64,000 nucleotides of DNA from an uncultured Spirochaetaceae bacterium (GCA_944392935.1 CALXYI010000047.1:1-64000); one strand, 5' to 3'. Counted from the stretch's first letter, positions 1 through 7,684 are shown. The notes: generated by a model from the letters alone, not told the origin. Made by a program: numbers and translations.

Positions 1-1
1 C

Positions 2-121
2 ATGATCAAGACAATAAGGAGGAAAGCCTATGGCTACAGGGATACGGAGTACTTCTTCCTCAAGATTATCTTCGCTTCAATGAGAGGTCCCTACAGATAC
101 AAATCCCACACATTTATGTAA
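2..121 (+). mobile_element. 3' remnant of an ISL3-like transposase (cut by window edge)
   Basis: The frame is open from the left edge and ends at TAA 119-121. It gives 39 residues containing an RRKAYGYRD stretch followed by a hydrophobic, basic tail. From memory of the family, this resembles the extreme C-terminus of ISL3 (IS204/IS1001/IS1165) transposases, where the RRxAYG(F/Y)R block is typical. The bases just after the stop (about 119-130) include AAAGACCC, which could belong to the right terminal repeat because ISL3 genes end very near their inverted repeat. Most of the element lies outside the window, so whether it is intact cannot be seen. The family call rests on a short match. Confidence 0.5.
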
Positions 122-122
122 A

Positions 123-308
123 GACCCGGCAATATTCAGGATTCTGTCTGTTGGAAAGGTTCAGATTACCACTTTCATCGATATGGATAGACAGAACAGA
201 CAAGACAAGCCCCTTACAAAGAAATTGCCAGAGGTCTACCTCTGGCTCTACGGCGGGGAACTCGCCCCTGTTCGGCTTGGTGTCCGACCTGACTATAATA
301 TAGCATGA
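123..308 (+). other. Open frame without recognised start or family; possible gene remnant
   Basis: Between the transposase tail and the recombinase, one frame stays open from about 123 to TGA 306-308. The only ATG is at 183. The translation has no low-complexity bias and includes ITTFIDMDR and VRLGVRPDY. No family is recognised. It may be the broken end of a gene interrupted by the insertion element, or chance. Two small GC-rich inverted repeats (GGGG/CCCC near 255-270) precede an AT-rich stretch at 293-302 on the same strand. Nothing else is seen in this gap. Confidence 0.2.
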
Positions 309-311
309 AAC

Positions 312-872
312 TTACTCTTCGGAAAGCTCTTTTGTTTTTCGATAAAATGTAGCAGAAGTCATCCCAAGCTTCTTCTGAGCAACCTTAGCCGTTATCTCTC
401 CTTTCTTCCAAAGAGCAATAACTTCATTCCAGCTATCAGGGATAGCTGCAGGCTTCCTTCCCTTGTATCTTCCCTCAGTCTTCGCTATCGCTATTCCTTC
501 CTTCTGCCTCTGAAGAGTGCATTCCCTCTCGAACTGAGCAAGACCAGCAAAGATAGTAAGCATCAGTTTCCCCTGAGGTGTTGAGGTGTCTATATTCTCT
601 TTGAGAGAGATGAAAGCTACACCTTTCCTCTCAAGCTCCTCCACGATAGAGAGAAGATCCTTTGTGTTCCTGGCAAGCCTTGAATAGGATTCGACTACAA
701 GTGTGTCTCCTTCCCTCACATAATCGAGCATAGCTTTCAGCCGAGGTCTATCCATGCTCTTTCCCGAAACCTTTTCTATGAAGGCTTTCTCTATGCCCTG
801 GGATTTCATGGCTTCTTCTTGTCTGACTGTGTTCTGATCTTCCGTTGATACTCTGATATAAGCTACTTTCAT
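312..872 (-). CDS. Serine recombinase, resolvase/invertase family
   Basis: This is a small serine recombinase of 186 residues that probably inverts or resolves DNA at short sites. The N-terminal catalytic domain shows the YIRVS motif with the nucleophile Ser9, the SRLARN block and a TPQGKLMLTIFAGLAQFER stretch typical of the family. The last 40 residues form a short helix-turn-helix (KVAQKKLGMTSATFYRK). The start at 872 is chosen because GGAGG lies 4 bases upstream; an in-frame ATG at 902 adds ten residues that fit no family. The gene is visibly more AT-rich than its neighbours and sits between an insertion-sequence tail and the 3' side of a tRNA gene, which suggests acquisition by transfer. 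Confidence 0.92.
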   Translation of the reverse strand: MKVAYIRVSTEDQNTVRQEEAMKSQGIEKAFIEKVSGKSMDRPRLKAMLDYVREGDTLVVESYSRLARNTKDLLSIVEELERKGVAFISLKENIDTSTPQGKLMLTIFAGLAQFERECTLQRQKEGIAIAKTEGRYKGRKPAAIPDSWNEVIALWKKGEITAKVAQKKLGMTSATFYRKTKELSEE

Positions 873-923
873 GCTTCCTCCTGCTTTTGGTCCCGGAGCC
901 ATATTAAGAGGAAATAGCCTGTC

Positions 924-957
924 AAAAATAAGGAGCGGCTCCTTGGAACGCCGCTCC
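924..957 (-). terminator. Intrinsic terminator after the tRNA gene
   Basis: On the minus strand an 8 bp GC-rich stem (GGAGCGGC/GCCGCTCC, arms 950-957 and 932-939) with a 10 base loop is followed by TTATTTTT. It lies just past the 3' end of the tRNA and ends that transcript. Confidence 0.85.
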
Positions 958-965
958 CATGCATA

Positions 966-1038
966 TGGGCCCTGTGAGGTTTGAACTCACGACCCAAGGA
1001 TTATGAGTCCTTTGCTCTAACCGCTGAGCTAAAGGCCC
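966..1038 (-). tRNA. tRNA with CAT anticodon, probably tRNA-Ile2 (lysidine-modified, AUA-decoding)
   Basis: The minus strand folds into a full cloverleaf of 73 bases. It has a 7 bp acceptor stem starting GGGCC, a D arm TAGCTCAGCGG, an anticodon stem AAGGA/TCCTT with loop CTCATAA, a 5-base variable loop, and a T arm GTGAG-TTCAAAC-CTCAC. The discriminator is A and CCA is not encoded. Pairs C4-G69 and C5-G68, known TilS recognition determinants, and overall likeness to E. coli ileX favour Ile2 over elongator Met. ATA codons are common in most genes of this window. Elongator tRNA-Met remains possible. Confidence 0.9.
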
Positions 1039-1048
1039 GTGCTCCGTG

Positions 1049-1078
1049 ATACTACCACAAAACACGGCCTGCATGCAA
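1049..1078 (-). promoter_or_regulatory. Promoter of the tRNA gene
   Basis: On the minus strand TTGCAT (1078-1073) and TAGTAT (1054-1049) are 18 bases apart. The -10 box ends 10 bases before the first base of the tRNA, so the primary 5' leader would be only a few bases. Confidence 0.7.
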
Positions 1079-1088
1079 GCCTGCCGCT

Positions 1089-1724
1089 TCAGCCTATCCG
1101 CTCAAGCTTGCTGCCCTTTGCTCCGCACATCGGGCAAGCAGCCTCCTCCTCCCCATCTGCCTCGAATTCCGTAAGGCAGACACTGCATCTGTATTTCCTC
1201 TTTCCGGCATCCGGCCTGGTGTAGCCTCCATCGTTGCACTCGATGGCTGCCAGGAGGGCGGCAGCGTCCTCCTTCGGGAAACCATTCCCCGGAGGATTGT
1301 CCAGAAGCTCCTGAAGGAGCGACAGTGAATTGCCGCTCTGCGGGAGCATGTATCCGGCTTCCCGCATGATATCCTCTGCAGAGAGGCGCGCTGAGCGGGC
1401 AACTGCCTTCATGAGTCTCTTCAGTCCGGAGGCGCCGGTGGCTGCGGCTATGGCTGCAGCGATCCTCTCTTCTTCCGCCTTGCTTGCGGCAAGGCGCTGC
1501 ATCGCAGCTGTCACGCTGCCGCTTTTCCTCTGCTGTGCAGGGTATTCCACCGGTACCATGCTTATCGCGCCGCTGGGGCATGCATCCGCGCATATCCCGC
1601 ATCCGATGCATTTCGAGGTATCGATTATGCTGTTCTCGGTATCGGTTGCGCCATTCGGGCATACATACAGACAGAGGCAGTCCTTCGTGCAGAGCCTCAG
1701 GTTCCTTACAGCTATCCTCTTCAT
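1089..1724 (-). CDS. 4Fe-4S ferredoxin with C-terminal rubredoxin-like zinc/iron ribbon
   Basis: This is an electron-transfer or accessory protein of 211 residues. The N-terminal 65 residues hold two ferredoxin cluster motifs. The second is ordinary (CIGCGICADACP). The first is CTKDCLCLYVCP, in which the second cysteine is displaced by one position from CxxCxxCxxxCP. A helical, alanine-rich middle follows, then a C-terminal CSVC...CPMC knuckle (about 178-200) like rubredoxin. The start at 1724 has GGAGG upstream, whereas the longer frame to 1853 overlaps the preceding gene. It begins 10 bases after the rubrerythrin-like gene and probably shares its transcript, placing it in the oxygen-stress cluster. 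The electron partners are not known. Confidence 0.82.
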   Translation of the reverse strand: MKRIAVRNLRLCTKDCLCLYVCPNGATDTENSIIDTSKCIGCGICADACPSGAISMVPVEYPAQQRKSGSVTAAMQRLAASKAEEERIAAAIAAATGASGLKRLMKAVARSARLSAEDIMREAGYMLPQSGNSLSLLQELLDNPPGNGFPKEDAAALLAAIECNDGGYTRPDAGKRKYRCSVCLTEFEADGEEEAACPMCGAKGSKLERIG

Positions 1725-1734
1725 AATGCCTCCT

Positions 1735-2370
1735 TCATACAGCCTTCTCGAATTTCCAGTCAGGAACCTTGCAGACAGGGCAGATAGATGGCGGAGCATC
1801 TCCGATATAGATGAAGCCGCATATGCTGCATACCCAGACCTCCGTATCCTCAAGGAAGCTTTCTCCTTCCTTGATGTACCTGTTGACCAGGGCCTGGATC
1901 ATGCGTTCAGTCTTCTCTCCCCAGGTACATGCCCGCAGGGCCCCTCTGTCCTTTCCAGCCTCTGCAGCCTTCTTCGCGGCGGGGTAGAGGGATGCGGCAT
2001 CTTCATCCGCGATGGCCTTGATATCGCTTATGTCCATGCCACCTGCGGCAGCGGCTGCTGCCGTGAAGCAATCCGCTATCCTGCTGAATGCCGCCGCCTG
2101 GTCTTCCTTATACTGCTTCTCCGATCCCCTTGCGAGATTGGAGAAGATCGCGGCCAGCACTCCGGGAGGCAACCTCTGCATATCATCGTCATAGGCCTCT
2201 CCGGAAGCCGGGGCTTCCTTCCGTTCCGCAGGAGCGGCCTCTTCGGGAGCGAACATGCTCTTGGGGGCCCTGCACATCGGGCATGCCCAGTCATCGGGGA
2301 GTTCGCTGAAAGGAACGCCTTCGGCTTCTTCATCATAGACATAGCCGCATATCTGGCATATATACTTCAT
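1735..2370 (-). CDS. Rubrerythrin-like protein with rubredoxin domains at both ends
   Basis: The 211-residue protein begins with a rubredoxin ([14 protein letters not shown]...CPMC, residues 5-38). It continues through a helical region related to the rubrerythrin four-helix core (about 65-175) and ends with a second rubredoxin-like knuckle ([20 protein letters not shown], about 182-201). Rubrerythrins reduce peroxide at a diiron site fed by a rubredoxin iron. Here most of the glutamate and histidine ligands expected in the core are absent: RGSEKQY stands where GES/GEN is expected, and WGEKTERM where EVEKHH is expected. Peroxidase activity is therefore doubtful, and electron carriage between iron centres is an alternative. 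An AAGGAG Shine-Dalgarno precedes the ATG. Confidence 0.8.
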   Translation of the reverse strand: MKYICQICGYVYDEEAEGVPFSELPDDWACPMCRAPKSMFAPEEAAPAERKEAPASGEAYDDDMQRLPPGVLAAIFSNLARGSEKQYKEDQAAAFSRIADCFTAAAAAAGGMDISDIKAIADEDAASLYPAAKKAAEAGKDRGALRACTWGEKTERMIQALVNRYIKEGESFLEDTEVWVCSICGFIYIGDAPPSICPVCKVPDWKFEKAV

Positions 2371-2388
2371 CTTTCTCTCCTTTCTGGC

Positions 2389-2417
2389 ATCGTAGCATGG
2401 GAAGGAGCATCTGTCAG
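2389..2417 (-). promoter_or_regulatory. Promoter of the rubrerythrin-like/ferredoxin pair
   Basis: Minus-strand CTGACA (2417-2412) and TACGAT (2394-2389) are 17 bases apart. The site lies downstream of the desulfoferrodoxin terminator, so the pair can be transcribed independently. Confidence 0.55.
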
Positions 2418-2419
2418 GG

Positions 2420-2449
2420 AAAAAGGAGATCCCTGCCGGAGCAGGGATC
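2420..2449 (-). terminator. Intrinsic terminator after desulfoferrodoxin
   Basis: A 9 bp stem (GATCCCTGC and its complement, arms 2441-2449 and 2428-2436) with a 4 base loop is followed on the minus strand by CTCCTTTTT. Confidence 0.8.
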
Positions 2450-2466
2450 AGAAGCCTGTGCTATCC

Positions 2467-2841
2467 TCAGGCCTTCCAGAGGCTGTGGAGATTGCAGTAG
2501 GCGTATACGGCCTCGACCTCATCGCCGTTGCAGATCATGAAGCATGCTTCAGGCTTGTCTCCGGGCTTCAGGCACTTGCGCTGGTTGCCCTGCTTTGTCT
2601 GGAGCGATATCCACTCGATATAGTGCTCGGGAAGCATCGGATGATCCACAGCTCCAACGCGCACAGAGACCTTGCTGCCTTCGACTGTATATACAGGTAC
2701 ATGCTTCTCCTGGGCTGCATCCGCAGTGCCCGGGATGATCTCCTTCATCTTCTCTCCGCAGCATACCACAGGTACGCCTTTGTCCCTTACCATCGCGATG
2801 ATGTTGCCGCAGTGGCTGCAAATAAGGAATTTCTGATCCAT
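2467..2841 (-). CDS. dfx: Desulfoferrodoxin (superoxide reductase, 2Fe type)
   Basis: This enzyme reduces superoxide to hydrogen peroxide without making oxygen, a defence typical of anaerobes. The 124-residue length fits the class with an extra N-terminal rubredoxin-like iron site, whose ligands are CSHC (9, 12) and the CC pair (28, 29). The catalytic iron site ligands are visible as EKH near 46, DHP and PEH in the middle, and the C-terminal CNLH. GGAGG precedes the ATG. It heads the minus-strand redox cluster, and the peroxide it makes would need a peroxidase. The neighbouring rubrerythrin-like protein is the usual partner but appears to lack its diiron ligands. Confidence 0.95.
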   Translation of the reverse strand: MDQKFLICSHCGNIIAMVRDKGVPVVCCGEKMKEIIPGTADAAQEKHVPVYTVEGSKVSVRVGAVDHPMLPEHYIEWISLQTKQGNQRKCLKPGDKPEACFMICNGDEVEAVYAYCNLHSLWKA

Positions 2842-2878
2842 AGCGTTTCCTCCAATAAGAAAATCATGCAGATAAACT

Positions 2879-2908
2879 ATTATACAATCACCTTCGCCTT
2901 TCGTCCAA
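2879..2908 (-). promoter_or_regulatory. Promoter of desulfoferrodoxin
   Basis: Minus-strand TTGGAC (2908-2903) and a perfect TATAAT (2884-2879) are 18 bases apart, followed by a leader of about 30 bases carrying GGAGG. Confidence 0.7.
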
Positions 2909-2957
2909 TGCGATTGCCTTTATCCCGTTAAGTCTTTATCCTGAACCCCGATATACT

Positions 2958-4322
2958 ATGAACATTCTGATAATAGGCGCAGGAAGGCGAGGCCTGAGGA
3001 TAGGGCGCCATCTCGTAGAGGAGAACAAGTCAGTCACGTTCCTTGACTCATCTGCAGAGCGGTGCCAGGGAGCGCAGGCGAAGATAGACTGCATGGCGAT
3101 CTGCGGTTCCGCCACCGATATCGGCAAGCTGGTGGAAGCCGGAATCGAAGATGCGGATACTGTCATTGCCGTAACCAATTCGGATGAGGTCAATATCGTC
3201 AGCTGCGGCATAGTCGCCGCGAACTTCCCGAATGTGAAGACCACTATAGCTGCGATACGCTCGATCACTTACATGGGCTCGGCGGATTATCCTGCCAATT
3301 GCATGCTCGGGATATCATATATCATCAATCCTGACCAGGAAGGCGCCTCCAGGCTTGCCGATACGATCAGGAATGGATTCTACCATGATACGATAATCTT
3401 CCCCGGGACGGATTTCGTGCTCTTCACGGCAGCTGTGGACAGGCAGTCGCATTATGCGAACATGAGTGTCGCGGATATGAGGAAGTTCGCTTCATACAGA
3501 TTCGTAGTCACAGGGATAAACCGCCATGGCAAGCTGATAATCCCCTCAGGGGATACCATCATAAGGCCGGGGGATGTCGTCTCATTCGTATCTGATGACG
3601 ACAATGCGTATGCCGCACTCAGCCCGGCGGGGGAGGATATAAGGAAGTACGATGAGCCGGACAGGATCGTGATAGTAGGAGCGACAAGGGTCGCGCGCTT
3701 CCTTCTCTTCACATTCACGCCCCATGAGAGAAGGCGTGTCACGCTCATCGAGAAGGACAGCGCAAAAGCCGAGGAATATGCCACGCTCTTTCCAGAGATA
3801 CTCGTGCTGAATACCGCGATAACCGATGAGCAGGTCTGGGAAGAGGAGGATCTGGGCAGCTCGGATCTCTTCATCAGCCTCACGGAGAATGATGAACTCA
3901 ATATCGTTACGTCCAGCTATGCGAAGCGCATCGGGGCAAAGCGGTCCATAGCGCTCATAAGGACGAATACGAACTACTGCCAGTTCGCGCAGAGCCTCGA
4001 TGTCGATCTTGCTCTCTCCATCACGGAAGTCACCGTCGATTCCCTCATCAGGTTCCTCCGTGGAACGGGGATCTCCGCAATGCATACGCTGTTCAATGGC
4101 CAGGAGGAGGTCTATGAATATGTGGTGCAGCCTGCATTCAAGTACCTTGGGCAGGCTCTGAAGGATGTGAGGTTCAGGAGCAGGATCATCATTGCGGGGG
4201 TCCGCAAGCCTGATGGCTCTTCCGTCGTGCCGGACGGGAACTACATCTTCACTGCCGAAGACCGCCTCATCCTTGCAGTAGCCCACAGGGATAGCGATTA
4301 CCTCCAGGAGCTGTTCTCGTAA
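2958..4322 (+). CDS. trkA: Trk potassium uptake regulatory subunit TrkA
   Basis: This is the cytoplasmic nucleotide-binding gating subunit of a Trk/Ktr-type K+ uptake system. The 454 residues carry two tandem RCK units, each an RCK_N Rossmann domain (about 1-120 and 230-350) followed by a TrkA_C domain (about 140-220 and 370-454). The first Rossmann fold shows GAGRRG at 7-12 with an acidic residue at the end of the second strand (FLDSS), and the second has a diverged GATRVA. The length matches two-unit E. coli-type TrkA. There is no Shine-Dalgarno sequence before the ATG. The stop overlaps the trkH start as TAATG, so the two are translationally coupled. Confidence 0.96.
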   Translation: MNILIIGAGRRGLRIGRHLVEENKSVTFLDSSAERCQGAQAKIDCMAICGSATDIGKLVEAGIEDADTVIAVTNSDEVNIVSCGIVAANFPNVKTTIAAIRSITYMGSADYPANCMLGISYIINPDQEGASRLADTIRNGFYHDTIIFPGTDFVLFTAAVDRQSHYANMSVADMRKFASYRFVVTGINRHGKLIIPSGDTIIRPGDVVSFVSDDDNAYAALSPAGEDIRKYDEPDRIVIVGATRVARFLLFTFTPHERRRVTLIEKDSAKAEEYATLFPEILVLNTAITDEQVWEEEDLGSSDLFISLTENDELNIVTSSYAKRIGAKRSIALIRTNTNYCQFAQSLDVDLALSITEVTVDSLIRFLRGTGISAMHTLFNGQEEVYEYVVQPAFKYLGQALKDVRFRSRIIIAGVRKPDGSSVVPDGNYIFTAEDRLILAVAHRDSDYLQELFS

Positions 4323-5773
4323 TGCATATCAGATCGGTACTCAGGCTTCTGGTCCTCATACAGCTGCTGATAGCCTTCTTCATGCTCATCCCGCTTGCGA
4401 TGTCCGCATTCTATGGCGAGGAGGAGGCGTTCCGTGCGTTCAGCACCACCATCCTCTCCGTCATCGCCGCTGCCGTGATAGTGCTTATAGCGACGCATCG
4501 GGAGAAGACGGCGATAAGCGCAAGGGACAGCTATCTCCTCGTGACGCTCACCTGGGTCATCGCAGCTGCTGTCGGTGCGCTCCCGCTGTATCTCACCAGG
4601 ACGCTTCCGACATATGCGAGCTGCTACTTCGAGATCATGTCGGGCTTCACGACGACAGGAGCCACCGCGCTGCAGACCATAGAGGACAAGATGCGCTCCA
4701 TACTTTTCTGGCGGAATATGACGAACTGGCTCGGCGGCATGGGTATCGTCGTCCTCTTCGTTGCCATAGGCCCTTTCATGGGGCTGAAGGGTACGAGCCT
4801 TGTCAATGCCGAGTCCGTAGGGCCCACCAAGGACAAGCTCACGCCGAAGATCCAGCAGACAGCATTCGCGCTCTGGGCGATCTACTTCGTCATATCGTGC
4901 GTGCAGGTGCTCCTGCTGTGGGTACGGATACCGCTCTATGATGCAGTTACCGTCATGTTCGGAACGATGGGAGCTGCGGGATTCACTGCGAAGAATGCCT
5001 CCATCGGAGGGTATTCCTCTGCATATGTGGATGTCATCTGCATAATCTTCATGCTTATCGCAGGGGCCAACTTCTCACTGTATTTCAAGGTCGTCCAGGG
5101 CAAGGCCCGGCAGGTGCTGAGGGATGTGGAGCTGAGGAACTACCTGCTGATCGTCGCTGTCTTCTCCCTCCTGATAACCATCAACCTGATGTCCAGCACC
5201 GATCTCTATGGCGATTTCCTCACAGCGCTGCGCTATGCTGCATTCCATGTCGTCTCGATAATAACCACCACAGGCTTCTCGACATATGACTACAACTTCT
5301 GGCCGTCATTCTCCAAGACCCTGCTGCTGATACTCTTCTTCATAGGCGGCTGCGCTGGCTCGACAGGAGGCGGCATCAAGGTCGTCAGGATATCGGTGCT
5401 CCTGACCCTTGCGCGCAACAGCATCAGGCGGCGCCTGCATCCTGCCGCGGTGATGCCGACAAGGCTGGGCGATTCGATACTCTCACAGGATACGGTACTC
5501 TCGATCGCAGGATTCACAGGTGCATATATCCTTACAGGCTTCGTAGGCACCCTTCTGCTGTCGCTTTCAGGCTATGACTTCGAGACATGCTTCTCCGCAA
5601 GCTTCCAGTTCCTGGGTAACATAGGGATAGGGATGGCGAAGGCCGGGCCGGCAGGCAACTTCTCCATATTCAGCGATCCGCTCCTTGCCGTCTCCTCGTT
5701 CCTGATGCTCGTCGGGAGACTGGAGCTCTTCACCGTCTATGCCCTCTTCACACGCTCCTTCTGGAAGAAGTGA
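4322..5773 (+). CDS. trkH: Trk potassium uptake channel subunit TrkH
   Basis: This is the membrane pore subunit for K+ uptake, gated by TrkA. The 483-residue hydrophobic protein shows the four-fold pore repeat of the SKT superfamily. The filter segments are GFTTTGATAL (about 103-112), GAAGFTAKN (about 220), TTTGFSTYD (about 318) and NIGIGMAKAG (about 435), each with the conserved filter glycine. The start overlaps the trkA stop by one base, and the stop is directly followed by the stop of the convergent aminopeptidase gene with no intergenic base. Confidence 0.96.
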   Translation: MHIRSVLRLLVLIQLLIAFFMLIPLAMSAFYGEEEAFRAFSTTILSVIAAAVIVLIATHREKTAISARDSYLLVTLTWVIAAAVGALPLYLTRTLPTYASCYFEIMSGFTTTGATALQTIEDKMRSILFWRNMTNWLGGMGIVVLFVAIGPFMGLKGTSLVNAESVGPTKDKLTPKIQQTAFALWAIYFVISCVQVLLLWVRIPLYDAVTVMFGTMGAAGFTAKNASIGGYSSAYVDVICIIFMLIAGANFSLYFKVVQGKARQVLRDVELRNYLLIVAVFSLLITINLMSSTDLYGDFLTALRYAAFHVVSIITTTGFSTYDYNFWPSFSKTLLLILFFIGGCAGSTGGGIKVVRISVLLTLARNSIRRRLHPAAVMPTRLGDSILSQDTVLSIAGFTGAYILTGFVGTLLLSLSGYDFETCFSASFQFLGNIGIGMAKAGPAGNFSIFSDPLLAVSSFLMLVGRLELFTVYALFTRSFWKK

Positions 5774-7054
5774 TCAGCGAGAGAGGAAGACCCTGAAAAG
5801 AGAGAGAAGGGCAGAGGCATCACGCACTCCGGCTGTTTCGTAAGGGGAGTGCATCGCAAGCTGCGCGATTCCGGCATCGGCTGATGGTATGCTGATCTTC
5901 TGCATCGACAGGTTCCCGAGGGTGGATCCTCCTGGGATATCGGAATTATTGGCGAATTCCTGGAATGGTATCGAATGCCGGATCATCATGTCCTTCAGAT
6001 AGCTCCCGCTCTCCCCGTCAGTCGTGTACTTCTGGTTCGCCGAGTGCTTCAGCAGCACTCCGCCGTTGAGGCACGGCCTGTTGGTCATATCTGCCTTCTC
6101 CGGATGGGCCGGATGCACGGCATGCCCGTTGTCGGCACTGATCATGCGCGATGAGGCGGCTGCCATCATCCGTTCCTCCTCATCCATGCCAAGGGATATC
6201 CCGATCCTTGAAAGCGCATTGCAGAGGAAATCCGAGAGCGCGCCCTGAAGGCTGCCGCTTCCTGTCTCCTCGTTGTCGAAGAGCGCGATTACCGGTATCG
6301 TCCCTCCTGCCGGCGTTTCCCGGAGCGCGCGGTATGCGGCGTATGCGCAGAGCGTATCATCGATGCGGGGAGCGGAGAAGAACTCATCGCCATATCCCCA
6401 TATCGTTCCTTCCGCCACGCTGTAGAGGAAGAGATCATAGCCCAGTATGCTATCCTTGCCGGCACCTGAGAGATCCGAAAGCAGCTGCGTGAACCTGCCT
6501 TTGTCCGTGCCTTCCGCGAACAGCGGGAGCATATCCTTCTGCGCGCTGTAGGCAATGCCCTCGTTTGCCTTCCTGTTCATGTGTATCGCCAGATTCGGGA
6601 TCAGCACCAGCGGGCGTCCTGCATCCACCAGATGCTCCCTGATCCCTTCCTCCGTCCTTTCGAATATCCGTCCCGCTATGGATAGCGGCCTGTCCAGCCA
6701 GGGTGCCATCAGCATCCCCCCATAGCCTTCGGTGTTGAGCATTGTATAGAGCCCTGCCGCGCTTATCTCGGGATCCGGCTTCAGCCTGAACGCGGGGCTG
6801 TCGGTATGCGCTGCTATGATCGAATACGATGAGGCCTTCCCTTCGGGAATCCTGAAGGCGATGATCGATGAGCCATTCCGTACCATGAGATAGCTGTGTC
6901 CTCTCCTGAGGGAGAACCTCTTCCTCTCATCGAGCTCCTCGAAACCGCATCCAAGGAGGTCCCTGCGTATGCTGTCGACTGTGTGGTATGCGCTGGGGTT
7001 CCTGCCGATGAACGATATGAGATCTTCCGTATCCTTCCGTACGCTGCTTTCCAT
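5774..7054 (-). CDS. M18 family aminopeptidase
   Basis: This is a zinc aminopeptidase that removes N-terminal residues from peptides in the cytoplasm. The 426 residues contain the M18 metal and catalytic blocks: AAHTDSPAFRLKP (His and Asp ligands, about 80-92), DNEETGSGS (Glu ligands, about 260), SADNGHAVHPAHPEK (about 315) and a C-terminal HSPYETAGVRD with the last His ligand. The start at 7054 is preferred over the in-frame ATG at 7138, which would run into the asparaginase gene. A TACAAT -10 box ends 7 bases before it and there is no Shine-Dalgarno, so a leaderless transcript is inferred. The 3' end abuts trkH. Confidence 0.93.
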   Translation of the reverse strand: MESSVRKDTEDLISFIGRNPSAYHTVDSIRRDLLGCGFEELDERKRFSLRRGHSYLMVRNGSSIIAFRIPEGKASSYSIIAAHTDSPAFRLKPDPEISAAGLYTMLNTEGYGGMLMAPWLDRPLSIAGRIFERTEEGIREHLVDAGRPLVLIPNLAIHMNRKANEGIAYSAQKDMLPLFAEGTDKGRFTQLLSDLSGAGKDSILGYDLFLYSVAEGTIWGYGDEFFSAPRIDDTLCAYAAYRALRETPAGGTIPVIALFDNEETGSGSLQGALSDFLCNALSRIGISLGMDEEERMMAAASSRMISADNGHAVHPAHPEKADMTNRPCLNGGVLLKHSANQKYTTDGESGSYLKDMMIRHSIPFQEFANNSDIPGGSTLGNLSMQKISIPSADAGIAQLAMHSPYETAGVRDASALLSLFRVFLSR

Positions 7055-7061
7055 AGTGCCG

Positions 7062-7067
7062 ATTGTA
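7062..7067 (-). promoter_or_regulatory. -10 box giving a leaderless aminopeptidase mRNA
   Basis: TACAAT reads on the minus strand with 7 bases between it and the ATG at 7054. No clear -35 box is seen. Confidence 0.45.
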
Positions 7068-7094
7068 GTTCCTTGCCTCGATATGAGGAAGGGG

Positions 7095-7598
7095 CTAGGC
7101 GTATTCGAAGATTCCCTTCTCCCTGTTCTTCCTGACATGGTCGGCTGCGTATATCCTGCCTCCCATCGTTATATAGACCCCGGGGGAGAGCGTCTGGACG
7201 GCTGTGATGGCGCATCCGAGGTTGAATACCGCATCGCTGTCCTCAAGCGCATAGGGGATCATCGCCCCTGTGAAGACGAAGACGTGCCGGTCGTTCTCCT
7301 GAAGGCACTTCTCCAGAAGGCAGGCTGTCTTCACCATCGTGTCTGTACCATGGATCACCACCACGAGGTCCTCGACAGAGGCCATCGCATTGTCGGCTAT
7401 GCTCTTCCTCTGCTCCTCTGTCATGACGAGGCTGTCTACCGCGATGAGGGCATCGAGATGTATAGGCAGCGTTACCCTCGCCTGGTTGAGTATCCTCGGC
7501 AGATGGCTTTCCCTGAATGTGAGCTCACCTTTCACTGCATCATAGTGCTTGTCGAATGTCCCGCCCGTGGTGATTATCCGTATTGCCCTCTCTTCCAT
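7095..7598 (-). CDS. Short asparaginase-domain protein
   Basis: The 167 residues match only the N-terminal catalytic domain of L-asparaginases. Visible blocks are the TTGGTFDK loop with the nucleophilic threonine (10-17), HGTDTM (about 84-89) with the second Thr-Asp pair, and FTGAMIPY (about 109-116). Full-length type I/II enzymes are near 330 residues with a second domain, which is absent and has no remnant downstream. Short proteins of this kind occur as intact genes in anaerobes; their activity is not established to my knowledge. TACAAT ends 6 bases before the ATG and no Shine-Dalgarno is present. Confidence 0.85.
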   Translation of the reverse strand: MEERAIRIITTGGTFDKHYDAVKGELTFRESHLPRILNQARVTLPIHLDALIAVDSLVMTEEQRKSIADNAMASVEDLVVVIHGTDTMVKTACLLEKCLQENDRHVFVFTGAMIPYALEDSDAVFNLGCAITAVQTLSPGVYITMGGRIYAADHVRKNREKGIFEYA

Positions 7599-7604
7599 GC
7601 CACG

Positions 7605-7610
7605 ATTGTA
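7605..7610 (-). promoter_or_regulatory. -10 box giving a leaderless asparaginase-domain mRNA
   Basis: Minus-strand TACAAT is followed by 6 bases and then the ATG at 7598. A convincing -35 box is not seen. Confidence 0.45.
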
Positions 7611-7654
7611 TCATATATTGCCGGCAGCCGGCCTTGCTGCGGCCTCTCCAGCTC

Positions 7655-7684
7655 TTGTGCATGATCGGCGAATTCTAGGATAAT
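7655..7684 (+). promoter_or_regulatory. Promoter of the OMP-like gene
   Basis: TTGTGC (7655-7660) and GATAAT (7679-7684) are 18 bases apart. The predicted transcript starts near 7691, leaving a leader of about 30 bases that contains a hairpin and a GGAGG. Confidence 0.55.

Noticed and set aside
966-1038. Calling the tRNA elongator or initiator Met
   Set aside because: The acceptor stem pairs C4-G69 and C5-G68 and likeness to ileX favour Ile2, and initiator features (three GC pairs before the anticodon loop, unpaired first base) are absent.
1330-2931. 533-codon open frame on the plus strand
   Set aside because: It lies antisense to three well-supported minus-strand redox genes with Cys motifs and has no family features. 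Long antisense frames are expected from the codon bias here.
2952-2957. TATACT directly touching the trkA ATG as a leaderless promoter
   Set aside because: With no spacing, transcription would start inside the gene. A better -35/-10 pair (TTGCCT 2914-2919, TATCCT 2937-2942) lies upstream.
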